This document shows, in pieces, positions 49,240-61,700 of a stretch of DNA of 64,000 nucleotides. Numbering within the stretch: the first letter of the stretch is position 1; every line of letters starts with the position of its first letter. Under the pieces are notes generated by a model, which ran no database searches, was not told where the DNA came from, and worked only from the letters and a program-made list of their open reading frames with translations. Source of the DNA: Pterois miles (Eukaryota > Chordata > Actinopteri > Perciformes > Scorpaenidae); contig CAMQGK010000144.1 of assembly GCA_947000775.1 (NCBI GenBank), positions 8,679,501 to 8,743,500 of the forward strand, given 5' to 3'. A program made the translations under genes and the position numbers.

Positions 49240-51550
49240 GATATCTTTATAAAGACTGCATGATTCAAAGGTCTTTTTCTTTCATCTCTTTTACTTGAAA
49301 TGCGTCTGAGTCACTTTTCACACTGCGGATGAATTCCTGCATGCTGTTAAGTCTGATGATGAGTACTGACATGGCCTCAGGGCAGTGAAGATTGTACTCA
49401 ATAAGACTAACCCTCGCTGCCTCTGTCCACCTTTCTCACTGGCAAATTACATGTTCTGGTAACACGCAGTGGAAAGTGATTGTTCCAGCCCACTGTCAGT
49501 GTTCATGCTTTGTTATCTGATGTTGTCGGCAGATTTTGCCAGACTGAATGGTACCACACAAAGACGGCTCTAAATGACTCGTCACTGCCTGCCTGCCTCT
49601 ACTGTATCAGCACAATTCAAATTCCACCAGAACAGTGTTTATTATACAGTAGCGCTTTTCCAGAAAGGCCCAGCTGACATTGCCCACAGGAGTTCATTTG
49701 CTGCAAAACATCACGGCTGCTGCACGGTTGTTGTTTGTCCGGGGCGAACATTTCCTCCACCGACTGTCTCACGCACTCTTTTGTTGCGCCACTAAGCTTA
49801 AAGTAAACTCCACATATTGGCCCCATCGTGAGAGACCCTTCACATGTGGAGTAAGCCATCCGGTGCGGACACGGTGGCAAACTGAGATTCTAATCATACC
49901 TCTTTTGTTGAGCTCAAGGAGGTTGACACGTTTTCGGGGGGCAGAGCAGATGCCAAGCGTACAGTTTCTCTCCAAGGTTACTTATGAGATGACAAATAGG
50001 TCTGGGCCTCTTTGTCCTCTTTCCCCCCCCGACATATATGTCTGTGTTTAATGAGAGGGTTGACATCTTTTTGTCAGCATGGAGATCTGAGGATTGCCAT
50101 GGATACAGAGTGCCCTTTTGGAGTGCAGTTTTGAGTGGCTCTGCTCTGCTGAAAGCTGTATGGAGTGTTCCTATATTTAGCTTATTTTCCTGCATTTGCA
50201 GAACTACAAGTCTTGTGGATTATATTGTATAACTATAATAACTACTTGTCTCTCGTTCCCACATATGCATTGGTGTTTCTCTCTGCTGTCTCAAAGGATT
50301 TGCTTGCCTTCCCACAGCAGATTGGTTTTTATGTTGATTACTTTTCTCAAAGCTGTTATGTTTCTGTAGCTAAAGTGTGTTTTGTGACATTGTATGCCGA
50401 GGATTTTGAGAGTCCTTTTTAGCTATTCAGGAAGCCAGTCGGCATGCATTCCTCCCACTCTCCTCCTGCATTTGCTCATGATAATGAACCTCTGCTCAGC
50501 ATATGAATGGCTGCCTGACCAATAACACACTCATGTGGCAGGCCAAGCGTACTTGTGCTCCGTCTTGAATGTCACATCCTACACTGACCCACGGACTCAC
50601 ACACAAACAAGGAGGATGCAGATGTAAGGGAATATGAATTCACATGCACAAAATACATGAGCCAGGCTGATTGGAGATATTGAAACACCCTCTTTAAGCA
50701 GTAATTACAGTTTGGGGATCAGCTATCAAATAAAGGTCAAGTTCAGATCCACAGTTGCTCGTACAGCCTTGTGCTGCTTCCCCTCCTGATCTCATTTTAA
50801 TGAATGCTTTTTAAAAGAGCCTCCACTCACTTAATTCTCCAGTAATGAGCTTCTGTTCGAGTCAGGTGTCAGACAGGCATACAAATGCTCTTTGGGGACT
50901 TAACTTTTGCCACCATCCTGCCGTTGCTACTTTATTAGCTTATAATTTATAGCTTTTGCTACATTGTGAGAAATGATTGAAAGACTTCCAATTTGCCACC
51001 CGCAATTATCCTAAGGAGGAAGCAAGGACCTCATACACCCATCCAATCGCAAGGAGGCTCACAGAGGGAATGTTGGTATAATGTGAGGATGTGACTCACC
51101 AACTATATGTCATATTTAGCTGGTCTGCACTGATAAGATGAAAGCAAAACTCCCTTCAGTTCCATTCAGGTTGAGCAGGCAGGGATTTCCTCCTTCACAC
51201 AGCCATCCCGTCTTGCGGCGTTGCTTCTATCTGCATGCTAAAGAGGAGCTCCCTCTCAGAAGCGCCGGCGCCGGCAGTCATTAGCATTTGGGCAGAGGGG
51301 ACAGGGAGCGAATCCCGGAGTGTTTTTGGCATGTACAGGGAGGAAGCTTAGTGAATGCCAATGTGCGGCGCTCTGTGAAAGGAGGAGGACCAAACAAATT
51401 GCCGGACACGTTGCATTAGTAGCAGATGTCCATTAGCATTAAGAGTTGTGGTAGACTGATCGCTCAGCGAGAAGTATTGAAAACAGAGCAACAACTTTTG
51501 CCCTGAGAATGATCACTGCCTAGTTTTAAATCCTGTCTTAAAACACATTT
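49240..51550. other. No gene recognised
   Basis: Open frames of 60-123 codons overlap on both strands at 49480-50420 without motifs. 50450-51480 lacks visible repeats and holds ATTAGCATT motifs. Confidence 0.4.
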
Positions 51551-51556
51551 TTGTTC

Positions 51557-51710
51557 TTTTGCCCACTCCCATGTTGATAAAAGTATTAAATACTTAACAA
51601 GTCTCCCTTTAATTTATATTTTGAACAGATAAAATATGTGATCAATCGCAAGTAATCATGGACAATTGTGTTTAATTGCGATTAAATATTTTAAACAATT
51701 GACAGCCCTA
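51557..51710 (-). mobile_element. Truncated hAT-type element, family of 57326-57921
   Basis: TTGCCCACTCCCATGTTGAT, AACAAGTCTCCCTTTAA and TTGACAGCCCTA match the reverse complement of the first ~160 bases of the 57-kb copy. Confidence 0.75.
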
Positions 51711-51714
51711 TTTT

Positions 51715-53320
51715 CTATATTATTGTCCTCTGTCTTTTAAACATGTTTTTACTGTGTTGTTACTGTTTACTGTGTTATTTTTAAATGTGCTTTACAAATA
51801 AATTTGGATTGGACTGATCAAAATTAATGCAGCAAAAGCCAAAGTAAATCTTGATATAGGTCAAGATTCAAAAACACCAGAGCCTACACTTCCCATAATG
51901 CAACCTGATTGTTTTTGCCTGATGCCTGCCCACTTCTTCTGCTTTCTGTTAAAAATGTGTAGCCTCCAAACCCAAACCAAAGTTTATGATCTTGATGTGT
52001 AAAAATTGATGGAATGCCCTTTTAATACATCAGAGGTTAAGATTTATTTTTAGTAGGAAATGTGCAGATAATGTGGACTGGATGTCCATGTGTCAAAATT
52101 AGTTTTAGCTTGCAGTATTCATCCAGAAACAAAGAAAAGAGAAGGACATATTTACAGTGGAGCAGATGAATTTAAGATCCTCACTTTACTGTCTGGCATC
52201 GTACAGCGCAGATGAAAGCGGCCACGCCGTGTTTTTCAGCTGTGGGGGTCTCCCTGAGTAACAGGACTCCAATTCATATGTTAACCACACCAATTATTTG
52301 CACACAGTCCCCCAATTATAAAAGGTAATGAGAAGATTATGGGAAAGCCGCGCTGAAGCCGGCCTATGGAATTTGCATTGTGATCCTGTATAGCTGCAGA
52401 TACAAGTCCTTTGAGAGGTATTAGTCAAAGCCACTGAACATTCAACCTCATATACGTCACAGATGTAATTCACGCCAGGGCTAATGTCTGTCCACTATAT
52501 CAGCTGTGAATTCATAGCTCATAGAAAAATAGCAATTAAAGACAATAGAAAATGTAATGCTCATTTCAGCTTATCGAGGACTTTTTAGCAGAACACTAAC
52601 TTTATACTCCACTACAACTGTGACTTTCCAAACTTTTGGTAACCAAATGAAGAAGTGTTTCACTATCTTCTACATCAAGGCCTTTCAAGCGACCTCCTAC
52701 TTCCCCGTAAATGTTTAATGGCACAGCGAAATGGGCACGCAGCCCTGGGCATGAATACTATGCAGTGACATCCTGAGCTGCAGTCTCAGAAAAAATCAAC
52801 TCTTCCAACCGTATCCGTTTTCTCATCACCACCTTCCTGAGTGCGGAGCCATTCTCGTCATTATACCCTCACATTCAGCCGTCTGTAGGGGATCCCTGCT
52901 GCTCCATTAAGGCCATGCCGAGGCTCACAAACCCCTGATTTCATGAGCCATCAATAGCGCTGATTATAGGAGTTAATTAGGATGCTTGCTTGGCATGAGA
53001 GAACAGCTTTTTCTCTCATGATAGATGTTAAAACTGTACAGTACTGGTGCAACAGAAGTGACTTTGTCAGTGTTGCAGCATTGCATCACTATTGTTTGGC
53101 ACAGACAATGGCAATACCTTTGCTAGTGGTTAGCATATGGAGTAGCATTATCTGTTGCTGTAAGGGAAATTCAATTGGGCTTTTTTCCCTGCTGACTGCT
53201 ATTCATTTACACCGTGGTGTGCTTCAATTCTCAGTGCTCGTGCCCCCGTCAGCTCCATCTGTCTGCTCAGACATGTCCTGACCCTCACGTCCTGCAACCA
53301 ACCTGCATGAATATGTCTTT
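51715..53320. other. No gene recognised
   Basis: 52180-53000 is free of visible repeats and holds several TAAT-core motifs (GGTAATGAG, AGTTAATTAGG). It is a candidate regulatory interval within the long nrcam intron. Confidence 0.4.
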
Positions 53321-53322
53321 GC

Positions 53323-53325
<3 letters not shown>

Positions 53326-53395
<70 letters not shown>

Positions 53396-53411
53396 TGAGT
53401 GTGTGTGTGTC
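53326..53411. repeat. (TG)n-(TGCG)n compound microsatellite
   Basis: About 20 TG units are followed by about eight GCGT units (53365-53396), then TG again. Alternating purine-pyrimidine with CpG steps is a strong Z-DNA former. Confidence 0.95.
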
Positions 53412-53419
53412 TCGCTGTA

Positions 53420-55290
53420 ATGTGCTACGTCTCTGACATGTGCACAAAACCAATTAGTTTTGGGATGGTGAAGTAGCTGGCCATGGGAACATGAAAATGG
53501 GATAATTGAAGAGGCTGGCTGAATGAGAGGCCAGACAGCTCAATGCAGCTTTTACACAAGCGCTGAGTGTTTTCTCCATGGACAGAATGAGCAGAGAGAA
53601 AAGCAAGTCCTGAGTGAAGGTGGTCTTATGTAGTTGTAGACTGTAATTAACATTAGAGCCTTTCATTTTGCTGACATTGATTTTTACTGAAGAAACACAG
53701 CTAGTGAGGTTCTGTAGTGGCATTTAAAGGCCCTTAACATAGGTTTTGCACAATTTAGTTCATTTAATACAAATCACATTTACCTTACATCTCAGCTTAC
53801 CTTTTTGCAAACCATGCTGCTCCCAACCATTCCAGGCAGCCATTGACTTGCACCACCAGACATCAGTTAGCGACTAGCGGGTGAACAAAGCATAGCCTTT
53901 AGCAGCTAGACAGATAACATTTTATTTTACAAGTAAATTACATGATGAAGGCACTTGGAAATGACCAGTTAGTGTAAAATGTAAACCATGCTTTGATTTA
54001 ATTGTCATAACTGTTTGAATTTGCATAGCATTGCTTCGTATTGTATAGTATAATTCCCTCAGGAGGTGGTGGAGACCAAAAACAGAGCTTAAAAGAGAGT
54101 GCGTATTAGACTTACATTCATCAGGTGGACGGAAAAAAATACTTCAAATGTACGATAATGTTACTCTGCATCTGCAGAGTGTAATAAGCAACTGTTGTCA
54201 TATGTTCACCATATGACTTAAAAGTTGATCATATACAGTATTAGTGAGCTGTGCTTGTTTCTATTACCTCCTTTTATACTGTCAGTTGTCATCATGAGGT
54301 GGTGCCTTCAGTTACTGTTTTATTGAGTTTTTTAAGTGAGACAGTGGCTCCATTTATCATCCTCTTGGCCTCATCTGTTCAGAAAAATGGCTAAAATTCC
54401 TTGCTGGAAGTGTCCGCACCAACCTGCCATGTTCCTTTCCGAGAGACCATTTTCCCGTTCGATTTTATCAGCAGTCTGACAGCTTTTGGCACAGCACTCC
54501 AAACAATACTGTGTTTTTATCTCGGCCTCAGCAGTCTGTGCCCAAGTGAGCTTTATTGACTTTGGCTTTTCCAGTTCCATCAGCACAAGATGCATGGGAA
54601 GGTTCAACAATCATGATGAATATTTTTCTGATTGCATGTCCCCTCGAAGAATTGTGTATTCAAATGAGTAGTGGGCTTTGAACTGTAGTTTCTTCTTTAA
54701 TATGCAGAGCTAGCTTAAGCTGAAAATACACTCATTATGCAAACTTCTGCCTCATGCTTCAACATAAAATGAAGGTTTTAGAGTTAGGAACATGAATACT
54801 CCACTACTTAATTTAAATAAAGTGAAGTCTGGCTGCTTTTAATCATGTGTAGGTTCACTGTTCATGCAGGATGTCAGTAGTTTTACTTCTTAAGAGCCCC
54901 ACTTGAGTCTCCACTGTCGCCCTACTGTGAGAGGGATGTAAGGGGTTGGTCCCGTATCACTGCAGCTCACAGGGATAATTATAGCACACATACACACAAA
55001 TGAATGCAGGCCCACATATACAGTATGCACACAGAAACACACACATGCTGACCGGCTTGAGCTGAGCTGCTACACCTCATTAAGTTGGGAAATGAATCCT
55101 GGATGAAGCCCTGGCTCCTTTCCAGATAATAATCGCCAGGCTGGCGAGGATTCACCATAAAATGTATAATTAACACATTTATTCTCTTGCTGTCACAGCC
55201 TGCCCTTCGTTTTCTAACTTCACCTGTGACAGAGCACTGCCAAGTTCAGTATTTTATGTAGGTTTTTAGTTTTTGTTTTACAAATTATTA
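53420..55290. other. No gene recognised
   Basis: AT-rich. 54370-55180 lacks visible repeats. I see no coding exon. Confidence 0.4.
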
Positions 55291-55298
55291 TTAATGTT

Positions 55299-55633
55299 TG
55301 GGCTGGGCGATATGGAGAAAATTCATATGTCGATATTGATATTGAGACAATATTGTCAGGTTGAGCGTTGATGCTTTTACAAGTGATATTTTTGATAAAT
55401 AATCATCAGTAATGTGAATATATTGACTATGTGGGTCAAGGGAAATAATAGAGCAGCTAGAACAATATGGTAGGTTTAGGAAATTACATCACTTTATTGT
55501 AATGCAGCCTTTCAAACCACGAAATAAAAAAAACACTTATTCCATATTACAATATTATGATATCCAAAATCTAAGATGATGTCTTGTCTCATATCACAAT
55601 ATTGATATATTATTGATATATTACCCAGCCCAA
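55299..55633. mobile_element. MITE with TTGGGCTGGG ends
   Basis: GGGCTGGGCGATATGG at the left and ATTACCCAGCCCAA at the right are inverted repeats. ATTGATAT/ATATTG motifs occur near both ends. The target duplication is not clear. Confidence 0.75.
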
Positions 55634-55639
55634 AGTGAT

Positions 55640-57320
55640 CTCAAAGCTGCAGTAAGTGGAGCAAATATGATTTTAAAAAAGTTTTTTAATATGTATATAT
55701 AAAATGGACACTATATCCTAACAGTAGTACATGAGACAGGTAATCTGAAAAAAAAAAAAAAAAATCACGTGGCGCTGTGTCCAGGTACCATCTATGAGAG
55801 CCACGAATCAGTCACTCACAAACTCCGATCAAACAGTAAAACTGGGCAGTGCTGATAGAATATGAATCAATATTCTGTTACTGTAATGCCTATTTTTCTC
55901 CCCATATGTTTTCAGGAACATCTTGTAGTTACTGTTTAGCTGTAAAATGAGAAAGTTTGTGACCTGGCAGCCATGTTACTATCAGTTGAGGAAATACCAA
56001 GCACTGCCCACCAGCCGGAGCACAGAAATGCAGAAGTCTAGTGAGCTTAGATCACTTGAATTACAATATGCTGAAAGGTTATAATGAAAGTGTTGTGCCT
56101 GCTGCCACATTAACAACTTTTTAGATCAACAAAATTGAATTGGCACCAAGAAATTATTACAATGCAGTATCTTACTAATCACCATGAGTGGATTCTGCAT
56201 AAATTAAATCTGATTGTAAATTCCTAACACATTGCAAATTTAATATAAACATTGATGACAAAAGTGGATTGCAGGTTTTCTGCTCACCCCTTCCTGCATC
56301 CTGCAGCCTGCAAATGAGCTTAATGAAATTGCCCCCTCTGGATATTTTTATGTCAAATCCCAAAGCCAGAGCTGCCTGATGGTGTACGCGGCAGTGTGAT
56401 TGGCTGCCCTAGGCGAATAATACAGGCCCATCCCTAGAGAGGTGTAGTGGAAGCTGGGGGCCACAGACTTTTGCCCTGGTCTCTTCCCATGCCACCAGAC
56501 ACCGGCCCCAGAATCATGACTGTAGGGCAGCACTAACAAAATTCATCAGTTCCCTAAGGAGGACCAGGCCAGGGTCTGACTGCCTAGCCTCTGGTCCCAG
56601 ACACAGCCTCCACCACCTCATCTGCAGCCCTGACGCTCCTCACACCCAAAGGCAAGAGGGATGCCGTTCCACTTTTAATGGGCTCGATTTGATTCTTTCA
56701 TACGGTAACCGACATTAGTATCCCTAAATTTGATAGTGTGCTTTTGTGATAACGCAGCAAATTAGTCTGCCAGAGCTCTAAATTAAGCTGTGACATTTTA
56801 ATGCTGTGCCAGCGGACGCCTTGGGTTAGACAAGCAGGAGAGCAAGATAAAAACAGGTCAGGCTGTGGTTGTTAAAAGACAGAAAACGACTCCTAAGTTC
56901 GGTTTCCTCGTTCATTTCACTCATCATTTGCATGCTGCACTCACATTCATAGGAAAACAATGAATTATGCTGCTTGTTCCTTTGTGACTGTGCTGAATTA
57001 TGCAGATGGATATGAATTAAACTGAGCAAAGTCGTTTTGACTCAGTAGTTATTATGATTCTCTGAAGCTCGGGTCACACTGGTTTTGTTGACCCTGGCAG
57101 TGATTATCTCAACATTTGCGTTTTTGCAATCATTCCTTTTTAACTTAGTCTCAAAAAAATAATTGGCTCTGGTTGGATGAAGGTGTGATCTGGCAACACT
57201 GAGCTGCCTGGCAACAAGAGAAAGATTTCAAACATGGTATGTTCAACACATTTCTGTTTGCAGTCTATTCATAGTCCATCCAATACTAGTGTTGGGATGG
57301 AGGCATAATTAGGATATATT
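55640..57320. other. No gene recognised; poly-A at 55750-55764
   Basis: 56170-57050 is free of visible repeats and could hold regulatory sequence. Otherwise nothing supported. Confidence 0.4.
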
Positions 57321-57325
57321 GTGTA

Positions 57326-57921
57326 TAGGGCTGTCAAGCTATTAAAATGTTTAATTGTGATTAATTGCATGATTGTCCATAATTAACCGCAATGAATCAT
57401 AAATGAATCACATTTTTTATTTGTTCAAAATGTAACTTAAAGGAAGATGTATCAAGTATTTAATACTCATATCAACATGGGAGTGGGCACATAAGCTGCT
57501 TTATGCAAATGTATGTATATATTATTGGAAATCAATTAACAACAAAACAATAACAACAATGACCAGAAATCCTCACAGGTACTGCATTTAGCATTAAAAA
57601 AATATGCTCAAATCATCACATGGTAAACTGCAGCCCAACAGGCAACAACAGCTGTCAGTGTGTCAGTGTGCTGACTTGACTAAGACTTGACAAAACTGCA
57701 TGTGATTATCATAAAGTGATAGATGTCTGTAAAGCGTAAGTTTGGAGCGTTATTTAGCCTCCTTGACGACAACCTACATGATTGGTACCAATGGATTCCT
57801 TCGATTTTCTAGCTTTATATGATGCCAGTATCATCACTGTAGCTTAAAACTGAGCCTACTACAACCTAAAAATTGCAAGATGCATTAATGCATTGTCATT
57901 GTGTCAACTTTGACAGCCCTA
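57326..57921 (+). mobile_element. hAT-type non-autonomous element, 596 bp, perfect target duplication
   Basis: Ends TAGGGCTGTCAA and TTTGACAGCCCTA are inverted repeats. ATTGTGTA (57318-57325 and 57922-57929) is a perfect 8-bp duplication. Subterminal TTAATTGTGATTAATTGC. No transposase frame. It is the reference copy for 34210, 42640 and 51557. Confidence 0.92.
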
Positions 57922-57929
57922 ATTGTGTA

Positions 57930-58616
57930 ACAAAGGAAAAAAATCCTCACTAAATTAACAGTTAATCAATAACCAGTTATCCTTTCACCAGTTTGGTCAG
58001 ACCTTTAAATAAGTCGCCTCGCTTGAACCTGAACACCATGTTGAACTTCTGTCCCCATTGAACGGTGTCTACTAAGATGTCAGAGAGAGAAGAGCCGCCC
58101 AGTCACACATGATGTTTCCCTCTACGACAACCTCATGGAAGAATGATGGTTCACCGTCTGAAATCTGACCTCACTGTGGATCAGTTTGCTGCGGGCTCAG
58201 GCAGTCAGTCAATCAAACTGATGAAATGGAAAGTAAAGTGTGTCCCCTTGTCTTCTTGTCCCTTGGCATGTCAGCTGCTGACTGATGTGATCGATATGGC
58301 AGAGAAGCCTAATGGCATCAGTGGCCACGGCGGTGATTAGCCGAGCAAAGTGAACCCATGTGGGCCACGTTGGTCCGTATTGGAGTGCACTCGATCAGAC
58401 AGATAGCTTCCAGCAAACTGCACCGCATGGCACATCGATATGTGGCCAGCGCTGTATGTGCGTCTCTTTCTTTCTCTCACCAGCTGATGAACACAAACCA
58501 GAACAAACTCAGTGTCATATTGATATAACTGGATGTGCTATTCAACCCAGTAACCTCTGTCCCTGCCTCTATCCTCTTATCTCTGACGCTCTCTCTCTCT
58601 CTTTCTCCCCCTGTAG
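57930..58616. other. Intron end upstream of the nrcam start exon
   Basis: It ends in the CT-rich acceptor tract at 58590-58616. Open frames here are closed by the TGA at 58651. No exon supported. Confidence 0.5.
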
Positions 58617-58707
58617 TTGTGAATGTGCACGTGTCCTCAGACAGTGTGACTGAGCAGAGAGGCGGGGCGTCGCTGTATTTGGGGACAGACCTTCGCGTCA
58701 CACACCG
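58617..58707 (+). promoter_or_regulatory. nrcam 5' UTR segment with a short upstream ORF
   Basis: Within the start exon an ATG at 58623 opens an eight-codon frame ending in TGA at 58647-58649. It lies 58 bases before the main start and in a different frame. Such short frames can lower translation of the main protein; no function is shown here. Confidence 0.5.
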
Positions 58708-58792
58708 ATGATGGAGAGGAGGAGGATGGATGCAGCACTGCTGCTGCTGTTCCTGGTGCACCTCACAACTGCGCTGGAGGTCCCACTAGACC
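58617..58792 (+). CDS. nrcam: nrcam start exon: 5' UTR plus signal peptide
   Basis: A strong pyrimidine tract ends in CTGTAG at 58616 and a GTAAGG donor follows 58792. Bases 58617-58707 are untranslated, with an in-frame TGA at 58651-58653 that closes the frame upstream. Three in-frame ATGs lie at 58708, 58711 and 58726. The second and third have A at -3 and G at +4, so translation may start there rather than at the first. The exon encodes a short basic N-terminus, a leucine-rich core and ALEVPLD, then leaves one base of the next codon (phase 1). The acceptor shows that at least one noncoding exon lies upstream. Confidence 0.9.
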
Positions 58793-61700
58793 GTAAGGCA
58801 ACACATCACACACCACGCAACGTATCTAAGAGAGTGTTAATGATTTGAAGTCAGACCAAAATTTACTGGAGAGTCATCGATGAAGCAGAAGTGCCATTTT
58901 GCTGGTTGCAGCTTCTCAAATGTGAGGATTTGCTGTTTTTTTTTTTATCACAATAATCTGAATTTGTTTTTAATTTGGACTGTGCCTTCAGTATTGTATT
59001 TGCCGTACGAGGGTGGTATCGAGCTTCACATTTAACTCTTGACACTTAAAGGGCCAGAGTGTAACAATTAGGGAGATCTATTGACAGAGATGTAATATAA
59101 TAATAAGTGTGGTTTTTCATAGTGTATAATCCTCTGTATATAAGAGTAGTTGGGTTTTTGTTACCTTAGAATAAGCCAAACTACAAGCTTGGTGCATGGG
59201 GGGAAGTTACATTGGTAGCAATCTGCAACCTCACCGCTAGATGTCACCACACTGCACCTTTAAGTGAATAACTATCTCCCAATTATTCCTTAATTAACTG
59301 AAAAAATAATTAAATGAATGCATGAAAATAATTGTTAGTGGCAATCCTGAGAATTTTGTCTTTTATTTCCCCTTAAATAGCTTTATGGTTCATCTTATTT
59401 TACACTGTCTGACATCGTCACATTTTGGCGTTTCATGGTTATTATGTAAATAATAATCTCATTTATTGTTTTGTCCATAAAATAAACTAAAAAAGTTAAA
59501 AATGGCCATTATAATTTCCCAGAGGTTCCCTTTTTTTGTTAAATCCAACATAAAGTGTTTACAAACTTATTCAGGCTGCTATCATATATATGACAAATAA
59601 AAACATCAAATCCTCACATTTGAAAAGCAGGCATCTGTTGCCATTCTTGCTTGAAAATAAACTGAAATACTTATTTGATCATTAGCATAGTTGCAGATGA
59701 ATTTTCTGATGATTGATTAGTTGAATAGCTCTAATCACATTTATTATTATCTATATATCATCTACATATCTACCTATTACAGGGGCCAGAATATTATTTT
59801 CTTAAAAACTTCTGTTTTATTTTTGGTGGAAATGTTTCTTTTGTAAAGCAAACATGATTATTCCTCCTTTTGACTGATGTGAATCAGTGTTTGCCTGACT
59901 GACTTCCAGCATCACAGCCTGTTGTCACCGTGCTACTCCGGTACAGATCTTCAGCATATTGTTGTCCACTGGAGGCTGGCCTTGTGTTTGAAGCCCTCAT
60001 AATGCAGGAAGATATTTTTCCACCACTAATTTCTGGTTCTCTTTACTGTCACAATGTTTTTCTTGTTTGCTGATTCTCGGGAAAAACACTAAAGTTCTGG
60101 AAGGATGTAAGTCTCAAACTAGTGTGAATTCACTTCAGAGGTTGTGCTAGTGGCATTTGTTGTGCAATAAAGGTTATATTTGATCTTTTTTATATTATGT
60201 TTTTATCATATTTAGTGTGTTTTATGTTATAAGATGCTGAGTGTGATTTGGAGTGGATTTTAATATATTGCATGCATTGATCTCTTTGTTTCTTTGTTTG
60301 CTGTTGTGTGTTTCTGCAGCGGTAGAGTATTCTCCGTAGAGCATTTTTGCAAAGAGCATGAGTTCACGTTTGATTTATTTTGTCATCGTCCATTAGTTAT
60401 TTCCCCAGCACTGACAGGAATACATTAAGCATCGGATCATTACAGTAAAGTGAAATGCACCTCACCGTGCTGCATGGCCTTTTTGCTGTTGCACGTTACA
60501 AGAGCTTTTTTTGTGTCTGTCAGCAAACGGCCGTCTGCTTTGATTCAGTGTGGTGAGTCTGCATGTGATTGGTAACGACTGCTTGTGTGGTCAATACAGC
60601 AACAGCAAAAAGCTTAGTTATGCAGTAAAGGTCGTGATTAAATATCACCCTCTTTCTGATCTCTCTTAGTGCCGCAGCCACCGACCATAACTCACCAGTC
60701 CCCCAAGGATTACATCATTGACCCACGAGAGAACATTATAATCCACTGTGAGGCGAAGGGAAAGCCTCACCCCAGGTAGGAATCTGGAAAGGGAGATTTT
60801 TGTATTTATGATCTGTAACAAAAAAAACGTTTCCAGGTATGGATTCATTTTCAGTTAAAAGCCTCAGCTGAGAGAGCAAGTCTGCAGTCTTTCAGTCTAA
60901 AATATGATGTTCTGGTTTATTCAAGGTGTAATAAATAAAGAAAATGTTTTATTCCTGCACATGCCAGATGCTGTTTGTAGCTGATGCTTTTGAATATTTT
61001 CCTCCAAAATATGCCAGTTTCTTTCCTTTATCTATCTCAATGTAATATAATTAATTTGCTGGTACTGACACTGCATGCACACACGTTTGTACTGCTATAC
61101 TTGCGAGGACCCTCACTGATGAAATACATTTCTTAGCCCTGAATCTTCACTTTATCCGAACATAACCTTAACCCTGAAACCAGGAGTTATGTAAACTTCA
61201 AACACCCTTTTGAAGAAGTATGAAACCCAACAGTGCAAAAGAGGTTGAATCTTTTGAAACGCTCTTTTAAAGCCCCTGAAAACTTGAATTTAATTCATAG
61301 GAATTTCTCTTAATCATATTGAATCAAAGTTGAGGTAAAAAAAAAAACCTCCTCGTTAGAAGTTTACTGTCAAACTCAGCTGATCAGCTTCATCAGGACC
61401 GTGTGGGTTTGATCAGGTTTATTTGGTTTTGTTTCAAATGTTGCTAAACTGTGATTGGTGCACAGAAATATGTGACATCACCTTTCTGCAACTGATCATT
61501 ACTTCAAACCAATGAGAAGAGCATTTAGGAAAAACATTACTCATGCGTGTATGTGTGCATGTGGGACACCATTACTCAATGTGTGAAGCTGATTGGCTGA
61601 ATAGGTTTCCAGGGCCTTTAAGTCTATGTCTTTTTTCTAGTTATTATGTTATACAGGTGTTTTTAGTGAGGTTTTACCAGAATGTTGTCTCTTTTGGAAA

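Larger units (their letters stand above)
58793..60669 (+). other. nrcam: First coding intron of nrcam
   Basis: 1,877 bp, GTAAGG to CTTAG. It contains a MITE fragment (58880-58990), a dispersed repeat (59048-59263), further MITE-like sequence (59560-59740) and the microexon candidate (60089-60106). Confidence 0.8.
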
